A stretch of DNA of 64,000 bases from Paenibacillus doosanensis (GCF_025060755.1 NZ_JANYUY010000001.1:248001-312000), one strand, 5' to 3'. Positions 27,218 through 39,225 are shown, counted from the stretch's first letter. Made by a program: numbers and translations. The notes: generated by a model from the sequence alone, not told the origin.

Positions 27218-27745
27218 TTATTGCAGCAGCTTTTTGCGCAGCAGCTCGACGATCGCTTTGTCGTCTTTTTGCAGCCTTTGGTTTTGCGAGGAGACGATCT
27301 CGTCGCGGGATGACAGCAGCTTACCGTAAGCGTCGTACAGATCATCGAACAGCTTGCGGGCATCCGTCAGCGTCTGCGCTTCATCGGCCTTCAGCGGCCT
27401 CTGTCCGCCGATTTGCAAACGGATCACATATTGCATAAGCTGAGATAGTCCGCCAAGCGGGCTCAGCTCCGATTCGCCGAAGGCGAGCACCAGATGCTGG
27501 TGGGTGAAATCGGCGGTATAAATCGCCTGTCTGAGCGGACTCAGCCCCTCCGTATCCTGCACCTTCTCTATGTCGTGCAAATAACTGCTGAGCAGTTCCA
27601 TCTGGAACAGCGAGACCTGATATAGCAGCTTGCCCGCATCCTGCTTCTCGGAGCGGCTCCCTATCATTGCCGTGATTTGATAGAGCGGCCACACAATAAG
27701 CACAGCGACGATCAAATATAATGTAAGCTTCCGTTTCCATCTCAT
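27218..27745 (-). CDS. Uncharacterised membrane-anchored protein
   Basis: A 175-residue protein that I do not recognise. A basic start (MRWKRK) precedes one hydrophobic helix (about 7-26), then an extracellular, mostly helical region with a Gln/Leu-rich C-terminal part that could coil (SSRDEIVSSQNQRLQKDDKA). Translation probably starts at ATG 27745 behind GGGGGGAT; an upstream TTG in frame has no site. It lies between hemA and speD on the same strand and is separated from speD by a terminator. B. subtilis has ysxD in this general area, but I see no similarity I would rely on. Confidence 0.7.
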   Translation of the reverse strand: MRWKRKLTLYLIVAVLIVWPLYQITAMIGSRSEKQDAGKLLYQVSLFQMELLSSYLHDIEKVQDTEGLSPLRQAIYTADFTHQHLVLAFGESELSPLGGLSQLMQYVIRLQIGGQRPLKADEAQTLTDARKLFDDLYDAYGKLLSSRDEIVSSQNQRLQKDDKAIVELLRKKLLQ

Positions 27746-27804
27746 ATGTAATCCCCCCACATACAAGCTTTACTTGTTCATTGTATGGGGGGATCTTAAA
27801 ACAA

Positions 27805-27830
27805 ATAACCACGGATTACTCCGCGGTTAT
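27805..27830 (-). terminator. Intrinsic terminator of speD
   Basis: Stem ATAACC-CGG/CCG-GGTTAT with one mismatch, followed on the minus strand by TTGTTTTAAG. Confidence 0.75.
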
Positions 27831-27850
27831 CTTTTCTCATAGCGAGTTTA

Positions 27851-28252
27851 TTATTTTGTCAATGAAACCTGCTGGATATCCGGCGTTTCAACTTGCAGTT
27901 CACCCATACCACGAACCAATTTCTTGGCATGGATCGTCTCCGGTTTTAGCACGGAAACCATGTAATCAATAGCGAGCGCGGGATCTACCGTTTCGCCACA
28001 TGTATAGCAATCCAATGCGGCAAAACCTTTCTCAGGATACGTATGAATGGAGAGATGACTTTCCGACAATAATACTAGCACCGTGGCACCTTGTGGTTCA
28101 AACTGTTTGGATTGTACCGACATCACTGTCGCTCCGCATGCCTCTGCAGCTTCCACCATTTGCGCTTGTAACCATTCTGCATTGTTGAGAAGATCAAAAT
28201 CGACTCCCCAAGTATCAACAGCAACGTGTCTTCCGAAAGTAGAATATTCCAC
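27851..28252 (-). CDS. speD: S-adenosylmethionine decarboxylase proenzyme
   Basis: A 133-residue pyruvoyl enzyme of the short (class 1B) type that supplies decarboxylated SAM for spermidine synthesis. Self-cleavage should occur between Glu64 and Ser65 in LLSESHLSIHTYPE, leaving a pyruvoyl group on the alpha chain. His70 and Cys85 (DCYTCGE) match catalytic residues of the family. Start is GTG with AAGGGGG 8 nt upstream. A possible RNA structure lies about 60-115 bases upstream of the start. Confidence 0.95.
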   Translation of the reverse strand: MEYSTFGRHVAVDTWGVDFDLLNNAEWLQAQMVEAAEACGATVMSVQSKQFEPQGATVLVLLSESHLSIHTYPEKGFAALDCYTCGETVDPALAIDYMVSVLKPETIHAKKLVRGMGELQVETPDIQQVSLTK

Positions 28253-28543
28253 TTTTCGGTCCCCCTTCCTAGGAATAAAATGTTTGAAAATTTCATCCGC
28301 TAGGACCTACGTCATTCACTTCTCGAGGGAATAATCTCTCGCAACATTCAATGTCCTGAGTGAATCCTGGTTCCTATTTTGTTTTCAACGAAAATAAAAA
28401 TAACATCTATTCGGCAGAAAAGCAATACTTTTTTTTGCCATTTGCCTATTTTCTTTGCTCCGACTCGCACATTGACTAAGATATGTCATAGACTCGTCTC
28501 AGGTGTACGGAAAAAGCACCGTTTTGGCGCGAAAAACAAAAAA
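28253..28543 (-). other. speD leader region with inverted repeats
   Basis: This gene-free stretch (part of a 333-base gap) holds arms ATTCACT (28314-28320) and AGTGAAT (28359-28365) enclosing two small hairpins: CGAGGGAATAATCTCTCG and ACATTCAATGT. Together they could form a three-way junction in the speD leader RNA. No T-run follows, so it is not a simple terminator. The rest is A/T-rich, and no clear promoter could be assigned. Confidence 0.35.
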
Positions 28544-28570
28544 ACTTTCCCGGAAATGGCCCGGGAAAGT
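28544..28570 (-). terminator. Intrinsic terminator of the 28.6-29.2 kb gene
   Basis: A 10 bp stem ACTTTCCCGG/CCGGGAAAGT with a 7-base loop, then TTTTTTGTTTTT on the minus strand. Confidence 0.85.
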
Positions 28571-28585
28571 CAGAATCTTATATAA

Positions 28586-29176
28586 TTACGCTTCAAGTAC
28601 GAACAATCGATGCGTCAACTGGTATAAACGATCGTCGATTTGTTCGCGTACGGCAGGGTCCCCCATGTCGTTTCTCAAATCGAGCATTTGATTGATCTGA
28701 ATTTTAATAGATTGAATTTCTTGTTCCACTCCATCCTTGCGGAACAGGCGCTCAAGCATGCCGGCCGTGTCCTTGTATTCGTAAATCACTCGGTCCGACT
28801 GACCTTTGCGTTCTACAATTTTGACGACGGAGCCGTGCTCATACTCGTAAATCATCGTATACGTTTCGTAAATGCGATGAACGGTTGCGCTTCCTTTGAA
28901 CGTGGAAACGGCTTTTCTCATGGTATTAACCAGATTCTTGTCCGTAATACTGCAGGTACCGCGGCAAACATACGTGTTCAATTCGCGTTCGAACGGCAGG
29001 ACGATTTCTTTCCCCGATTCGTTATCGAGCAGTACCAGCTCCTGATTCCCGTTTTCAAGCACTTTGACCTGTAAGGAGGCTTGATGATCGACAAACAGCT
29101 GAATAAACATGGCCATCTCGGCTTCCGTTAACTGTAGGCAGGTTTTGACGTATTGGGTCGCTAACCTCTTTGCCAT
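28586..29176 (-). CDS. Conserved-looking protein of unknown function
   Basis: A 196-residue soluble protein starting MAKRLATQYVKTCLQL. I do not recognise a characterised domain. It shows a helical start, a beta-rich middle (VLENGNQELVLLDNESGKEIVLPFE, then VCRGTCSITD with a Cys pair) and a helical, heptad-like C-terminus (IQSIKIQINQMLDLRND). The ATG at 29176 has GAGGG 6 nt upstream; 22 further upstream codons of the frame lack a site. It is flanked by strong terminators, hence monocistronic. No signal peptide or membrane segment. Confidence 0.75.
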   Translation of the reverse strand: MAKRLATQYVKTCLQLTEAEMAMFIQLFVDHQASLQVKVLENGNQELVLLDNESGKEIVLPFERELNTYVCRGTCSITDKNLVNTMRKAVSTFKGSATVHRIYETYTMIYEYEHGSVVKIVERKGQSDRVIYEYKDTAGMLERLFRKDGVEQEIQSIKIQINQMLDLRNDMGDPAVREQIDDRLYQLTHRLFVLEA

Positions 29177-29404
29177 AAAAATCCCTCGATTCTTTGTTTT
29201 CGAAACATAAAGCCAATCAATATTCTCTTGTTCTATATACATTATACTACATAAATATTTAATATTCCTGCCGCCAATCCAGCTAATTTCGTTAAAATTC
29301 AGAAAAAACTGCTTTCTGACCGGAACGATTCCACTTTTTCATATAAATCCCTCTGTTTCCCTTGGCAGTTTATACATTTCCCTTGCCGGCGCGCCGACGG
29401 CAAA
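29177..29404. other. Intergenic region upstream of the 28.6-29.2 kb gene
   Basis: A/T-rich 5' part with a TATAAT (minus strand, 29241-29246) that is a likely -10 for the gene to the left; the -35 is poor. The rest, up to the engB terminator, shows no gene. Confidence 0.4.
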
Positions 29405-29432
29405 AACCTGACGGAGCATTCACCGTCAGGTT
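29405..29432 (-). terminator. Intrinsic terminator of lonA-engB
   Basis: A 10 bp perfect stem AACCTGACGG/CCGTCAGGTT with an 8-base loop and T-runs on both sides. Confidence 0.85.
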
Positions 29433-29500
29433 CTTTTGACATACCTATATTACCCGCTTGCAGTCCGAATTTAAGGCGCCGGGGACATTGCCGATCACGA

Positions 29501-30175
29501 TCAACCTTCCTCGGATTGTTCAGCCGGCTCTATTGTACCGGCAAACGCCTCTCCCTCTGCGGCCGGCTCTTCCGCCGTCTGATCGGCCCCCCAGCCGATC
29601 TGCTGCTCGATCAGCTGCCACAAATCGTCCTTGCCGACTCCAAGCTCGGAGGAAAACAGCACGAGCCTGTCGCTCTTCTCCATTTGCAGCGTTTCCTTAA
29701 CGATCTTCACATGCTTCTGCCATTGTCCTTTGGAAATTTTATCAGCCTTGGTCGTCACGACGCAAAACGGCACGCCGTTATGCTTCAGCCAAGCGAACAT
29801 CGCCTGGTCGTCCTTGGACGGAGGATGGCGCAGATCGATAACAAGCAGCACGAGCTTCAGATATTCTCTGTGCAGCAAATATTCCTCGATAAATTTGCCC
29901 CAAATCTCCCGTTTGGACTTGGATACTTGTGCATAGCCGTAACCCGGCAAATCGACGAAAAATAAGTCCTGATTAATTTTATAATAATTCAACTGCTGGG
30001 TTTTACCGGGCTTGGAGCTTGTCCTCGCCAAGTTTTTGCGCTGGATCATCCGATTGATCAGTGATGACTTCCCCACATTCGAACGCCCTGCCAGAGCAAT
30101 CTCCGGCAAGGCGTCTGGAGGATACTGACTCGGACCAACCGCGCTGATAATAAATTCAGCTTGATTGACCTTCAT
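29501..30175 (-). CDS. engB: Ribosome-biogenesis GTPase EngB/YsxC
   Basis: A 224-residue TRAFAC GTPase needed for assembly of the large ribosomal subunit. G1 is GRSNVGKS, G3 is DLPGYG, G4 is TKAD and the switch region contains [11 protein letters not shown]. The C-terminus has an acidic Glu/Ala-rich tail of about 25 residues not seen in most short homologues. I take the ATG at 30175 (MKVNQAEF) as start because the family begins MKV. The nearest purine-rich site is 12-13 nt away, and a GTG four codons earlier is too close to it, so the start is not certain. lonA-engB is the conserved Bacillus order. Confidence 0.93.
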   Translation of the reverse strand: MKVNQAEFIISAVGPSQYPPDALPEIALAGRSNVGKSSLINRMIQRKNLARTSSKPGKTQQLNYYKINQDLFFVDLPGYGYAQVSKSKREIWGKFIEEYLLHREYLKLVLLVIDLRHPPSKDDQAMFAWLKHNGVPFCVVTTKADKISKGQWQKHVKIVKETLQMEKSDRLVLFSSELGVGKDDLWQLIEQQIGWGADQTAEEPAAEGEAFAGTIEPAEQSEEG

Positions 30176-30220
30176 AATCGCTGTCACTCTTCCTTAACTA
30201 TAGAGGCCGCAGCCTCCTAT

Positions 30221-32551
<2,331 letters not shown>

Positions 32552-32725
32552 CCTGGAGCACCTCCTAAAGAACTTTGCTTCAGCAAAGTTGACTTTCGCA
32601 AGCACAGCTCGTCATAGCGATTCTTGCTTAGCCAGCATTACCCATTGCTGTAGTTAACATTTTAGCAAAATTGATATGAAAACACCAATCGGCATGTCAA
32701 CTTTTATCGCACCGCAAAAAAAGAA

Positions 32726-32755
32726 GAGCTGAAGGATAGTATGTCACTCCAGCCC
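32726..32755 (-). terminator. Intrinsic terminator overlapping the lonB stop
   Basis: Stem of nine pairs including G-U (32726-32734 with 32747-32755) and a T7 run on the minus strand. The rising arm contains the last codons of lonB. Confidence 0.7.
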
Positions 32756-34447
32756 ATCGGCATGCAATACCGTTACAGAAGGGGGCGCCAGCAAATCCTG
32801 CTGCATTCCCGGATTCTCGGCCTGTACGGACAGCTCGATCCCGAGCGCATGATGCAGCACCTCTTCTACCGATTCCACCGGGATCACTTCGAGTCCGTTT
32901 AGCCCGGCGAAAATTTCCTGCCAGTTTTCCTTCGGTATGATCACCTTGGTCGCTCCCGCCTGGAACGCGGCCTCCACCTTGGCGACAACGCCGCCGACCG
33001 GCTTCACTTTGCCGTGAATGCCGACTTCCCCCGTCATGGCGATATGGTTATCGACTGGAATTTGCTTAATGGCCGAAGCGATTGCCGTCGCCATCGAAAC
33101 TCCAGCCGAAGGTCCGTCAATCGGCGTACCGCCCGGAAAGTTAATGTGCAAATCGTAATTATAAGGATTGATCCCCAGTCTGCGCAGAACGGTGAATACA
33201 TTTTCGACCGAACCGCGCGCCATGCTCTTGCGGCGAATCGTCCGGGCGCCGCCTCCCATCTCTTCCTCGTCGACGACCCCGGTGATCGTGAAATGGCCCG
33301 TTCCCGGCTGGACGACGGGGATCGCGGTAACTTCGATCTCCAGCAGCGTGCCCAGATTCGGTCCGTAGACGGCAAGTCCGTTCACAAACCCGATCTCCGG
33401 CTTCAAGCCGATTTTGCGTTCCGGTCTCGGAGGAATTTGCGAGCTGTTGACGACCCATTCGACGTCGGACACCGAAATTTCCTTTCGTCCGTCCGTAAGC
33501 GCCATTCCGGCGGCCAATTGCACGATATTGACCGCTTCCCGTCCGTTGGTCGCATGTCTTTTCACTACGTCGATCGCCGCCGCATTATCCGGAAAGCCGA
33601 TTTTCTTCAATGCGTTATCGGCGATTTGGCCGATTTCATCCGGGAGCAGCGGGCGGAAATAAATTTCCATACAGCGCGAGCGGATCGCCGGCGGCAGCTC
33701 ATGCGGACTGCGCGTCGTCGCCCCTACCAGACGGAAATCGGCAGGCAGGCCATGCTGGAAAATATCATGAATATATCCTGGAATGTTCATATCCTCGGAA
33801 TTGTAATATGCGCTCTCCAAAAACACTTTGCGGTCCTCAAGCACCTTTAATAATTTATTCATTTGATGCGGATGTAATTCGCCGATTTCGTCAATAAACA
33901 GAATCCCGCCGTGAGCCTTCGTTACCGCTCCGGCCTTCGGCTGCGGAATGCCCGCCACACCCATTGCGCCAGCCCCTTGATAGATCGGATCGTGCACCGA
34001 GCCGATCAGAGGGTCGGCGATTCCTCGTTCATCGAAGCGCGCCGTCGTGGCGTCCACCTCGGTAAACTTGGCGTCCTGGCGAAACGGCGAATCGGCGTTT
34101 TTCTTTGCTTCTTCCAGCACGACGCGAGCCGCGGCGGTTTTGCCGACGCCCGGAGGGCCGTAGACGATTACATGCTGCGGATTGGCTCCGCACAGCGCCG
34201 CCTTCAGCGCGCGCAAACCTTCCTTTTGCCCGACGATATCGCCCATCGTGGACGGTCTCGTTTTCTCGGCAAGCGGTTTATTTAAAGAAATGGAGCGCAG
34301 CTTCCTCAGCTTCTCCAGCTCTTTCTTGGATTCTTTATCTACAGCGCTGCGGTTCGATTGCTGATTGCGCAGCAAGTTCCAAAAGTACATACCGATAACT
34401 ACGGCAAAAAACAGTTGGATAATCATCAAAATAACACTGATATTCAT
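32744..34447 (-). CDS. lonB: Forespore Lon-type protease LonB
   Basis: A 567-residue membrane-anchored AAA+ protease. It has an N-terminal helix (about 4-24), Walker A GPPGVGKT (97-104), FIDEIGELH as Walker B, and a Lon catalytic domain with IDGPSAGVSMATA and the Lys in GGVVAKVEAAFQAG. In B. subtilis LonB lies between lonA and clpX/tig and is made in the forespore under SigF. I found only a poor SigF-like match upstream. The ATG follows TTAGGAGGGG. The gene order lonB-lonA-engB on this strand is the Bacillus one. Confidence 0.95.
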   Translation of the reverse strand: MNISVILMIIQLFFAVVIGMYFWNLLRNQQSNRSAVDKESKKELEKLRKLRSISLNKPLAEKTRPSTMGDIVGQKEGLRALKAALCGANPQHVIVYGPPGVGKTAAARVVLEEAKKNADSPFRQDAKFTEVDATTARFDERGIADPLIGSVHDPIYQGAGAMGVAGIPQPKAGAVTKAHGGILFIDEIGELHPHQMNKLLKVLEDRKVFLESAYYNSEDMNIPGYIHDIFQHGLPADFRLVGATTRSPHELPPAIRSRCMEIYFRPLLPDEIGQIADNALKKIGFPDNAAAIDVVKRHATNGREAVNIVQLAAGMALTDGRKEISVSDVEWVVNSSQIPPRPERKIGLKPEIGFVNGLAVYGPNLGTLLEIEVTAIPVVQPGTGHFTITGVVDEEEMGGGARTIRRKSMARGSVENVFTVLRRLGINPYNYDLHINFPGGTPIDGPSAGVSMATAIASAIKQIPVDNHIAMTGEVGIHGKVKPVGGVVAKVEAAFQAGATKVIIPKENWQEIFAGLNGLEVIPVESVEEVLHHALGIELSVQAENPGMQQDLLAPPSVTVLHADGLE

Positions 34448-34705
34448 TAGGTACCCCTCCTAATCGTTTTTTAACCGGCAAAAAATTCTTCATACGTTGT
34501 CGGTTTATGTTAACGCCGGCGCTTGCGAAGAAATGGTTTCGCTTGACACGAGCAGATGTTTCGCATACTTGGTAGTATTCCCCTGTTAAGGGCGGGTTAA
34601 TCCGCACTTGAGAAAGTTTTCTGGGTAGTATGAGATGGGCTCGCTTGAGAAAGATAATGAAGATGTGTTTTAGATCTTTTTATCGTTATTAAGGAGTGGG
34701 AACCT

Positions 34706-35407
34706 ATGCGGCGTCTTTTCATCGGAGTTTGCTTGTTTTCCGCCATGTTATTTATACCGCCCCAGACGCTTGAAGCCAATCCGAATCCGTCTCCCGTCAG
34801 CGAAAATCCGATCGTAACGGATGTCGACGTATTGATCGACGTGGGTCATGGAGGGGTGGACAGCGGCACGACTTACGGGGAATTGCTCGAAAAGGACATC
34901 AATCTGCAAATGGCCAAACTGACGTATCAGGCTCTTCGTAAAAAAGGCTATAACGTTCTGGTCAACCGGGTGGACGATTACGCTCTGAGCGGCGAAAACC
35001 GCTGGTTTCGCTCCCGTTCCCGACATCTCAAAGATTTGGCTCAGCGCAGCCATCTTGCCAACGAAATTCACCCGCGCGCCGTCATTAGCCTGCATGTCAA
35101 CTGGGCCGCGCGAAGCAGCAAAACGGGCCCCATCGTCCTCCATCAAAAGTCGGATGAAAGCAAACGGTTAGCCCATTGCCTCCAGTCTTCGCTGAATCAG
35201 CTGTATGGTACGAACGAAGAGATGGTGTACGGAAAAACCTTTTATTTGCTCAAACATGTGCAAGTGCCCGCCGTCATTGTGGAAATGGGCTTTATCTCCA
35301 ATGATCGGGACCGGACGCAGATGACCCAGCCGAAAAAACAGCGGAAATTGGCTGAATCCATTGCCGCAGGCGTCATTCAGTTTCTGGAGCATCCTGCGGA
35401 GCACTAA
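34706..35407 (+). CDS. CwlD-like N-acetylmuramoyl-L-alanine amidase
   Basis: A 233-residue secreted Amidase_3 enzyme with a signal peptide (1-24). Zinc-binding DVGHGGVDSG, Glu in LLEKDIN, His in ISLHVNWA and the catalytic Glu in VEMGFISN are all present. The compact single-domain build resembles CwlD, the amidase that makes muramic-delta-lactam in spore cortex, but CwlD normally lies elsewhere in Bacillus. Identity as CwlD is a guess; amidase activity is well supported. The ATG has AAGGAG 9 nt upstream. It is divergent from lonB and convergent with the YibQ-type gene. Confidence 0.85.
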   Translation: MRRLFIGVCLFSAMLFIPPQTLEANPNPSPVSENPIVTDVDVLIDVGHGGVDSGTTYGELLEKDINLQMAKLTYQALRKKGYNVLVNRVDDYALSGENRWFRSRSRHLKDLAQRSHLANEIHPRAVISLHVNWAARSSKTGPIVLHQKSDESKRLAHCLQSSLNQLYGTNEEMVYGKTFYLLKHVQVPAVIVEMGFISNDRDRTQMTQPKKQRKLAESIAAGVIQFLEHPAEH

Positions 35408-35490
35408 GCATCCTTGGCGCATTGTATAGAAGCGGCAGTCGGCCCGAGAATCCCTGCCGTGCCGCTCTTTCATTGCACAAACAGCCGGTC

Positions 35491-36279
35491 CTATTGGACC
35501 AGCTGAGATACTTTCACAAATTGGGCTCTTTGCTGCAGCGAAGGAACGGACTCTTTAAGAACGGACGCGGTGTACTTGCCGGGAGGGCCGACATGGCCGA
35601 TAACGACAGTGGTATCGTGGCCGTCCACATATTTTTGCACTTTCAAAGCTTGCTTCGCAATATGGTCGCGCGTGTATACATCGTCCATAAAAATATTATT
35701 TTCCAATGTCCTCACGCCCACTTCTTTGGCGGTCTGCTGAACGACGCTTTTGGAAGTGGTCTTGCTGTCCAAATAAAACAGATGCTTCTCTTTGCACACT
35801 TCCAATACAATACGCATGACCCGCGGATCGGCGGTCACTTTGGAGCCCATATGATTGTTGATTCCAACGGCAAAAGGGACTTCCTCAATCGCCGCCAGCA
35901 TTCTTCGCCGAATCTCGTCGTCGGACAAATCCGTTGTAATTGCCCCAGGACCAAGCCAACTCTTCTTCCCCTTTACCGGCTCCATCGGCATATGGAGCAG
36001 CACGTCATGCCCCAGCTGATGCGCCCACTCCGCATCCCGCTTGGTCGTCGGCAGAAACGGCATCACCGCCACTGTAAAAGGAATCGGCAGCTCCATCATT
36101 TCCTTCGTGCCCGCCATGTCGTTGCCCATATCGTCAATGACGACGGCAATTTTTTTCTGGACTGCCGCCGGGGGAGACCCTTCAGCCGGCTCACCTTCCG
36201 CTCGGATCGCCCCGTTCGGTCCAAGCAGCAAACAAATCGCCATAAAATACATAACAATCCACTTCACAGTTGCATTCAT
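35491..36279 (-). CDS. YibQ-type divergent polysaccharide deacetylase
   Basis: A 262-residue secreted protein with a signal peptide (about 1-27). The domain starts KKIAVVIDDMGND and continues VAVMPFLPTTKRDAEWAHQLGHDVLLHMPMEP, GINNHMGSK and FYLDSKTT, the pattern of DUF610/YibQ proteins related to NodB deacetylases. The Asp and His residues that bind metal in this fold appear kept (DD, NHMGS). Natural substrate unknown; a cell-wall or spore polysaccharide is likely. It is monocistronic, and repeat copy 3 lies upstream of it. Confidence 0.88.
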   Translation of the reverse strand: MNATVKWIVMYFMAICLLLGPNGAIRAEGEPAEGSPPAAVQKKIAVVIDDMGNDMAGTKEMMELPIPFTVAVMPFLPTTKRDAEWAHQLGHDVLLHMPMEPVKGKKSWLGPGAITTDLSDDEIRRRMLAAIEEVPFAVGINNHMGSKVTADPRVMRIVLEVCKEKHLFYLDSKTTSKSVVQQTAKEVGVRTLENNIFMDDVYTRDHIAKQALKVQKYVDGHDTTVVIGHVGPPGKYTASVLKESVPSLQQRAQFVKVSQLVQ

Positions 36280-36440
36280 GTTTTCGTTTCCTCCTGAGTA
36301 TTAATGAAGCTTTTTCCTACGTACGACAACTACAACTACATGCTCCCCTTGTTATTTGTAAGCTGCGGTAAACTTATGCATCATTTGGAAAAACGAAATG
36401 CAAAAACGAATCCCTCCAACCACCGATCGGTTGAAATCCG

Positions 36441-36623
36441 GGGAGAACCAATCCCCCAAAAGTGAAGTGATGCTCTGAAGCTTATTCCGTCCGCATCCAG
36501 CCTAAGCTGGATCGGCGTCTAACCCTTCCTCTGGGATCGTTCTATGGGTAGACTTTCCTTTCGGGGGAGCCCCCCGGATATCCACAGGATATTGCCTTGC
36601 CGCGCATCATTTCCTAAACAACA
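36441..36623 (+). repeat. Dispersed structured repeat, copy 3
   Basis: Full-length copy, slightly expanded near its right end (an extra GCCTTGCC-type segment before GCGCATCATTTCC). It lies in the 396-base gap between the YibQ-type gene (left) and ispG (right), both minus strand, and abuts the ispG terminator. The hairpin ATCCAGC-CTAA-GCTGGAT and the ATATCC-ACA-GGATAT hairpin are perfect. Confidence 0.92.
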
Positions 36624-36663
36624 AAAAAGCAACGCCTCCTGAAATGGAAGCATTGCTTTTTTA
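36623..36663 (-). terminator. Intrinsic terminator of ispG
   Basis: AAAAAAGCAA-GC-TCC paired with GGA-GC-TTGCTTTTTT, with two mismatches. The T6 run on the minus strand runs directly into repeat copy 3. Confidence 0.8.
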
Positions 36664-36675
36664 ACATTGCTATGT

Positions 36676-37791
36676 TTAAGCGTTTTGCGCCGTATGATGC
36701 TTTCTGCCCGGAATTTCCCCGGTTCTTTCATAATGCTCGACGATCGTATCGATCTCGCGCTTCAGCTCCGCCAGCAGATTGGCTTCAGGAACTTTACGGA
36801 TCATTTCTCCATAACGGAACAGCAGTCCTTCGCCACGGGCTCCGGCAATGCCGATATCGGCTTCCCTTGCTTCGCCCGGTCCGTTAACGGCGCAGCCGAG
36901 CACCGACACTTTAATAGGCACTTTGATTTTGGAAATGTATTCCTCTACCTCGTTGGCGATGGAGAACAAATCGATGTCGAGACGGCCGCAAGTCGGGCAA
37001 GAAACCAACGTAGCGGCATTCGTGATCAATCCGAACGTTTTCAGCAGCTCGCGAGCCACTTTGATTTCTTCTACCGGATCGGCGCTGAGCGAAATACGCA
37101 GCGTCGATCCAAGGCCCATGCTAAGCAGCGCCCCGATTCCCGCCGAACTTTTGACCGTTCCGGAAAACAACGTTCCGGCTTCGGTAATGCCAAGATGAAG
37201 CGGATAACGAAACGCTTCGGCCGCTTTCGTGTATGCAGCGATCGCCATCGGCACGTCGGATGCCTTCAGCGAAACGATAATATCGCGGAAATCAAGCTCT
37301 TCCAAAATATTGATATGATACAGGGCGCTCTCCACCATCGCTTCGGGAGTCGGATAACCGTACTTCTCCAACAAATGGTTTTCCAGCGAACCGGCATTAA
37401 CCCCAATGCGAATCGGAATCCCGCGCTCTTTGCATGCCTTCACTACCGCTTCTACCTTCTCGCGGCGCCCGATATTGCCGGGATTAATACGCACCTTATC
37501 GATTCCGTTCTCGATGGCCATCAGCGCCAGACGGTAGTCAAAGTGAATGTCGGCAACAAGAGGAATTTTGATTTGTTTCTTGATATCTTTAATAGCTTCG
37601 GCGGCTTCCTTATTGTTGACGGTCACACGGACCAACTGGCAGCCGGCTTCTTCAAGACGGTGGATTTCGGCAACGGTCGCTTTTACGTCGGCGGTCTTGG
37701 TCGTACACATGCTTTGCATAATGACTTCGTTGCTTCCGCCGATCGTCAGGTCCCCCACTTTAACGGGGACGGTTTCCGTTCTGTGAAACAT
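36676..37791 (-). CDS. ispG: 4-hydroxy-3-methylbut-2-enyl diphosphate synthase
   Basis: A 371-residue Fe-S enzyme of the MEP isoprenoid pathway converting MEcPP to HMBPP. An N-terminal TIM barrel ([16 protein letters not shown]) is followed by a C-terminal 4Fe-4S domain with Cys ligands in SCPTCGR and [10 protein letters not shown] plus the Glu of that motif. Length fits the short two-domain bacterial form. GGGAGAG lies before the ATG. It shows that this organism uses the MEP pathway. It is a single gene between clpX and the repeat. Confidence 0.96.
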   Translation of the reverse strand: MFHRTETVPVKVGDLTIGGSNEVIMQSMCTTKTADVKATVAEIHRLEEAGCQLVRVTVNNKEAAEAIKDIKKQIKIPLVADIHFDYRLALMAIENGIDKVRINPGNIGRREKVEAVVKACKERGIPIRIGVNAGSLENHLLEKYGYPTPEAMVESALYHINILEELDFRDIIVSLKASDVPMAIAAYTKAAEAFRYPLHLGITEAGTLFSGTVKSSAGIGALLSMGLGSTLRISLSADPVEEIKVARELLKTFGLITNAATLVSCPTCGRLDIDLFSIANEVEEYISKIKVPIKVSVLGCAVNGPGEAREADIGIAGARGEGLLFRYGEMIRKVPEANLLAELKREIDTIVEHYERTGEIPGRKHHTAQNA

Positions 37792-37948
37792 GTAGCGATC
37801 TCTCCCATGATACCAAACATCCTCCGCTCCGAAACGCCGCCTGCCCAGGCTTCGTCACGGATTGGAGGAACGTAGTGGTTAATGAATGACTAAATCGAAA
37901 GCCTCAAGTCTCCGGCAAGCTGATCGCAATCAGAATCGCGGCCGGCTC

Positions 37949-39214
37949 TTAAGCGCTCTCTTCTTTTTTCTTCACGGCGTTGTCGCCGCTGGCCGTAATT
38001 TCCGGCGCGATCTTCGCTTGAATGACATCTTTGGTCACGACGCAAGTAGAGTTTTCTGTCCGCGAAGGAGCCTCGTACATGACATCCAGCATAACGCTCT
38101 CGATGATCGCTCTTAAGCCGCGGGCGCCGGTATTGCGCTTGATCGCTTCGCGCGCGATTTCTTCGAGCGCTTCCGCGTTGAACTCAAGGTTCACGTTATC
38201 CATCTCAAGCATTTTTTGATATTGCTTGACAAGAGCGTTTTTCGGCTCGGTCAAAATGCGAACCAAAGCGGCCTCATCCAGCGGTTCCAGGGTCGAAATA
38301 ACCGGCAAGCGGCCTACGAACTCGGGAATCAGACCGAATTTAAGCAAGTCCTCAGGCAATACCATGGACAAATATTCTCCCGGCTTCAAGTCGGCCTTAT
38401 GTCCGTCCGTACCGAAACCGATCACCTTTTTACCTATTCTGCGCTTAATGATTTGCTCCAGACCGTCAAAGGCTCCGCCGCAAATAAACAGAATGTTGGT
38501 TGTGTCGATCTGGATAAATTCTTGATGCGGATGCTTGCGTCCTCCTTGCGGAGGAACGGAAGCGACCGTACCTTCCAAAATCTTCAGCAACGCTTGCTGT
38601 ACGCCTTCCCCGGATACGTCGCGGGTAATGGACGGATTCTCGGATTTGCGCGCTACTTTATCGATCTCGTCGATATAAATGATGCCGCGCTCGGCTTTCT
38701 CCACATCGTAATCGGCGGCCTGAATAAGCTTCAGCAAAATGTTCTCTACGTCTTCGCCCACATAGCCGGCTTCCGTCAAAGAAGTAGCGTCGGCAATAGC
38801 GAAAGGCACGTTGAGGATTTTGGCGAGCGTTTGCGCAAGCAGCGTTTTACCGCTGCCCGTAGGCCCGAGCAGCACGATATTCGATTTTTGCAGCTCCACT
38901 TCTTCTAGCTTGCTTTGCTGCGAATTGATCCGCTTATAATGGTTGTAAACGGCGACGGACAGCGATTTTTTCGCTTGGTCTTGACCGATTACGTATTGGT
39001 CCAATATAGCGCGGATTTCCTTCGGCTTCGGAACATCCTTGAGGTCGAGCTCCTCTTCATGCCCCAATTCTTCCTCAACGATTTCGGTACAGAGTTCGAT
39101 ACATTCGTCGCATATATAGACGCCAGGTCCTGCAACCAGCTTGCGAACCTGCTCTTGGGATTTGCCGCAGAACGAGCACTTCAGCTGTCCTTTTTCATCG
39201 TTAAATTTAAACAT
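37949..39214 (-). CDS. clpX: ATP-dependent Clp protease ATP-binding subunit ClpX
   Basis: A 421-residue AAA+ unfoldase. The N-terminal zinc-binding domain has Cys13, Cys16, Cys35 and Cys38. Walker A is GPTGSGKT (117-124), Walker [10 protein letters not shown], and the IGF-type ClpP-contact loop is present as IGFGTDG. The ATG is 11 bases after the clpP stop, and its AAGGAGTG site overlaps that stop, indicating coupling. In B. subtilis clpP is not beside clpX; the tig-clpP-clpX order seen here is the one in clostridia and proteobacteria. Confidence 0.97.
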   Translation of the reverse strand: MFKFNDEKGQLKCSFCGKSQEQVRKLVAGPGVYICDECIELCTEIVEEELGHEEELDLKDVPKPKEIRAILDQYVIGQDQAKKSLSVAVYNHYKRINSQQSKLEEVELQKSNIVLLGPTGSGKTLLAQTLAKILNVPFAIADATSLTEAGYVGEDVENILLKLIQAADYDVEKAERGIIYIDEIDKVARKSENPSITRDVSGEGVQQALLKILEGTVASVPPQGGRKHPHQEFIQIDTTNILFICGGAFDGLEQIIKRRIGKKVIGFGTDGHKADLKPGEYLSMVLPEDLLKFGLIPEFVGRLPVISTLEPLDEAALVRILTEPKNALVKQYQKMLEMDNVNLEFNAEALEEIAREAIKRNTGARGLRAIIESVMLDVMYEAPSRTENSTCVVTKDVIQAKIAPEITASGDNAVKKKEESA

Positions 39215-39225
39215 GGGATCACTCC

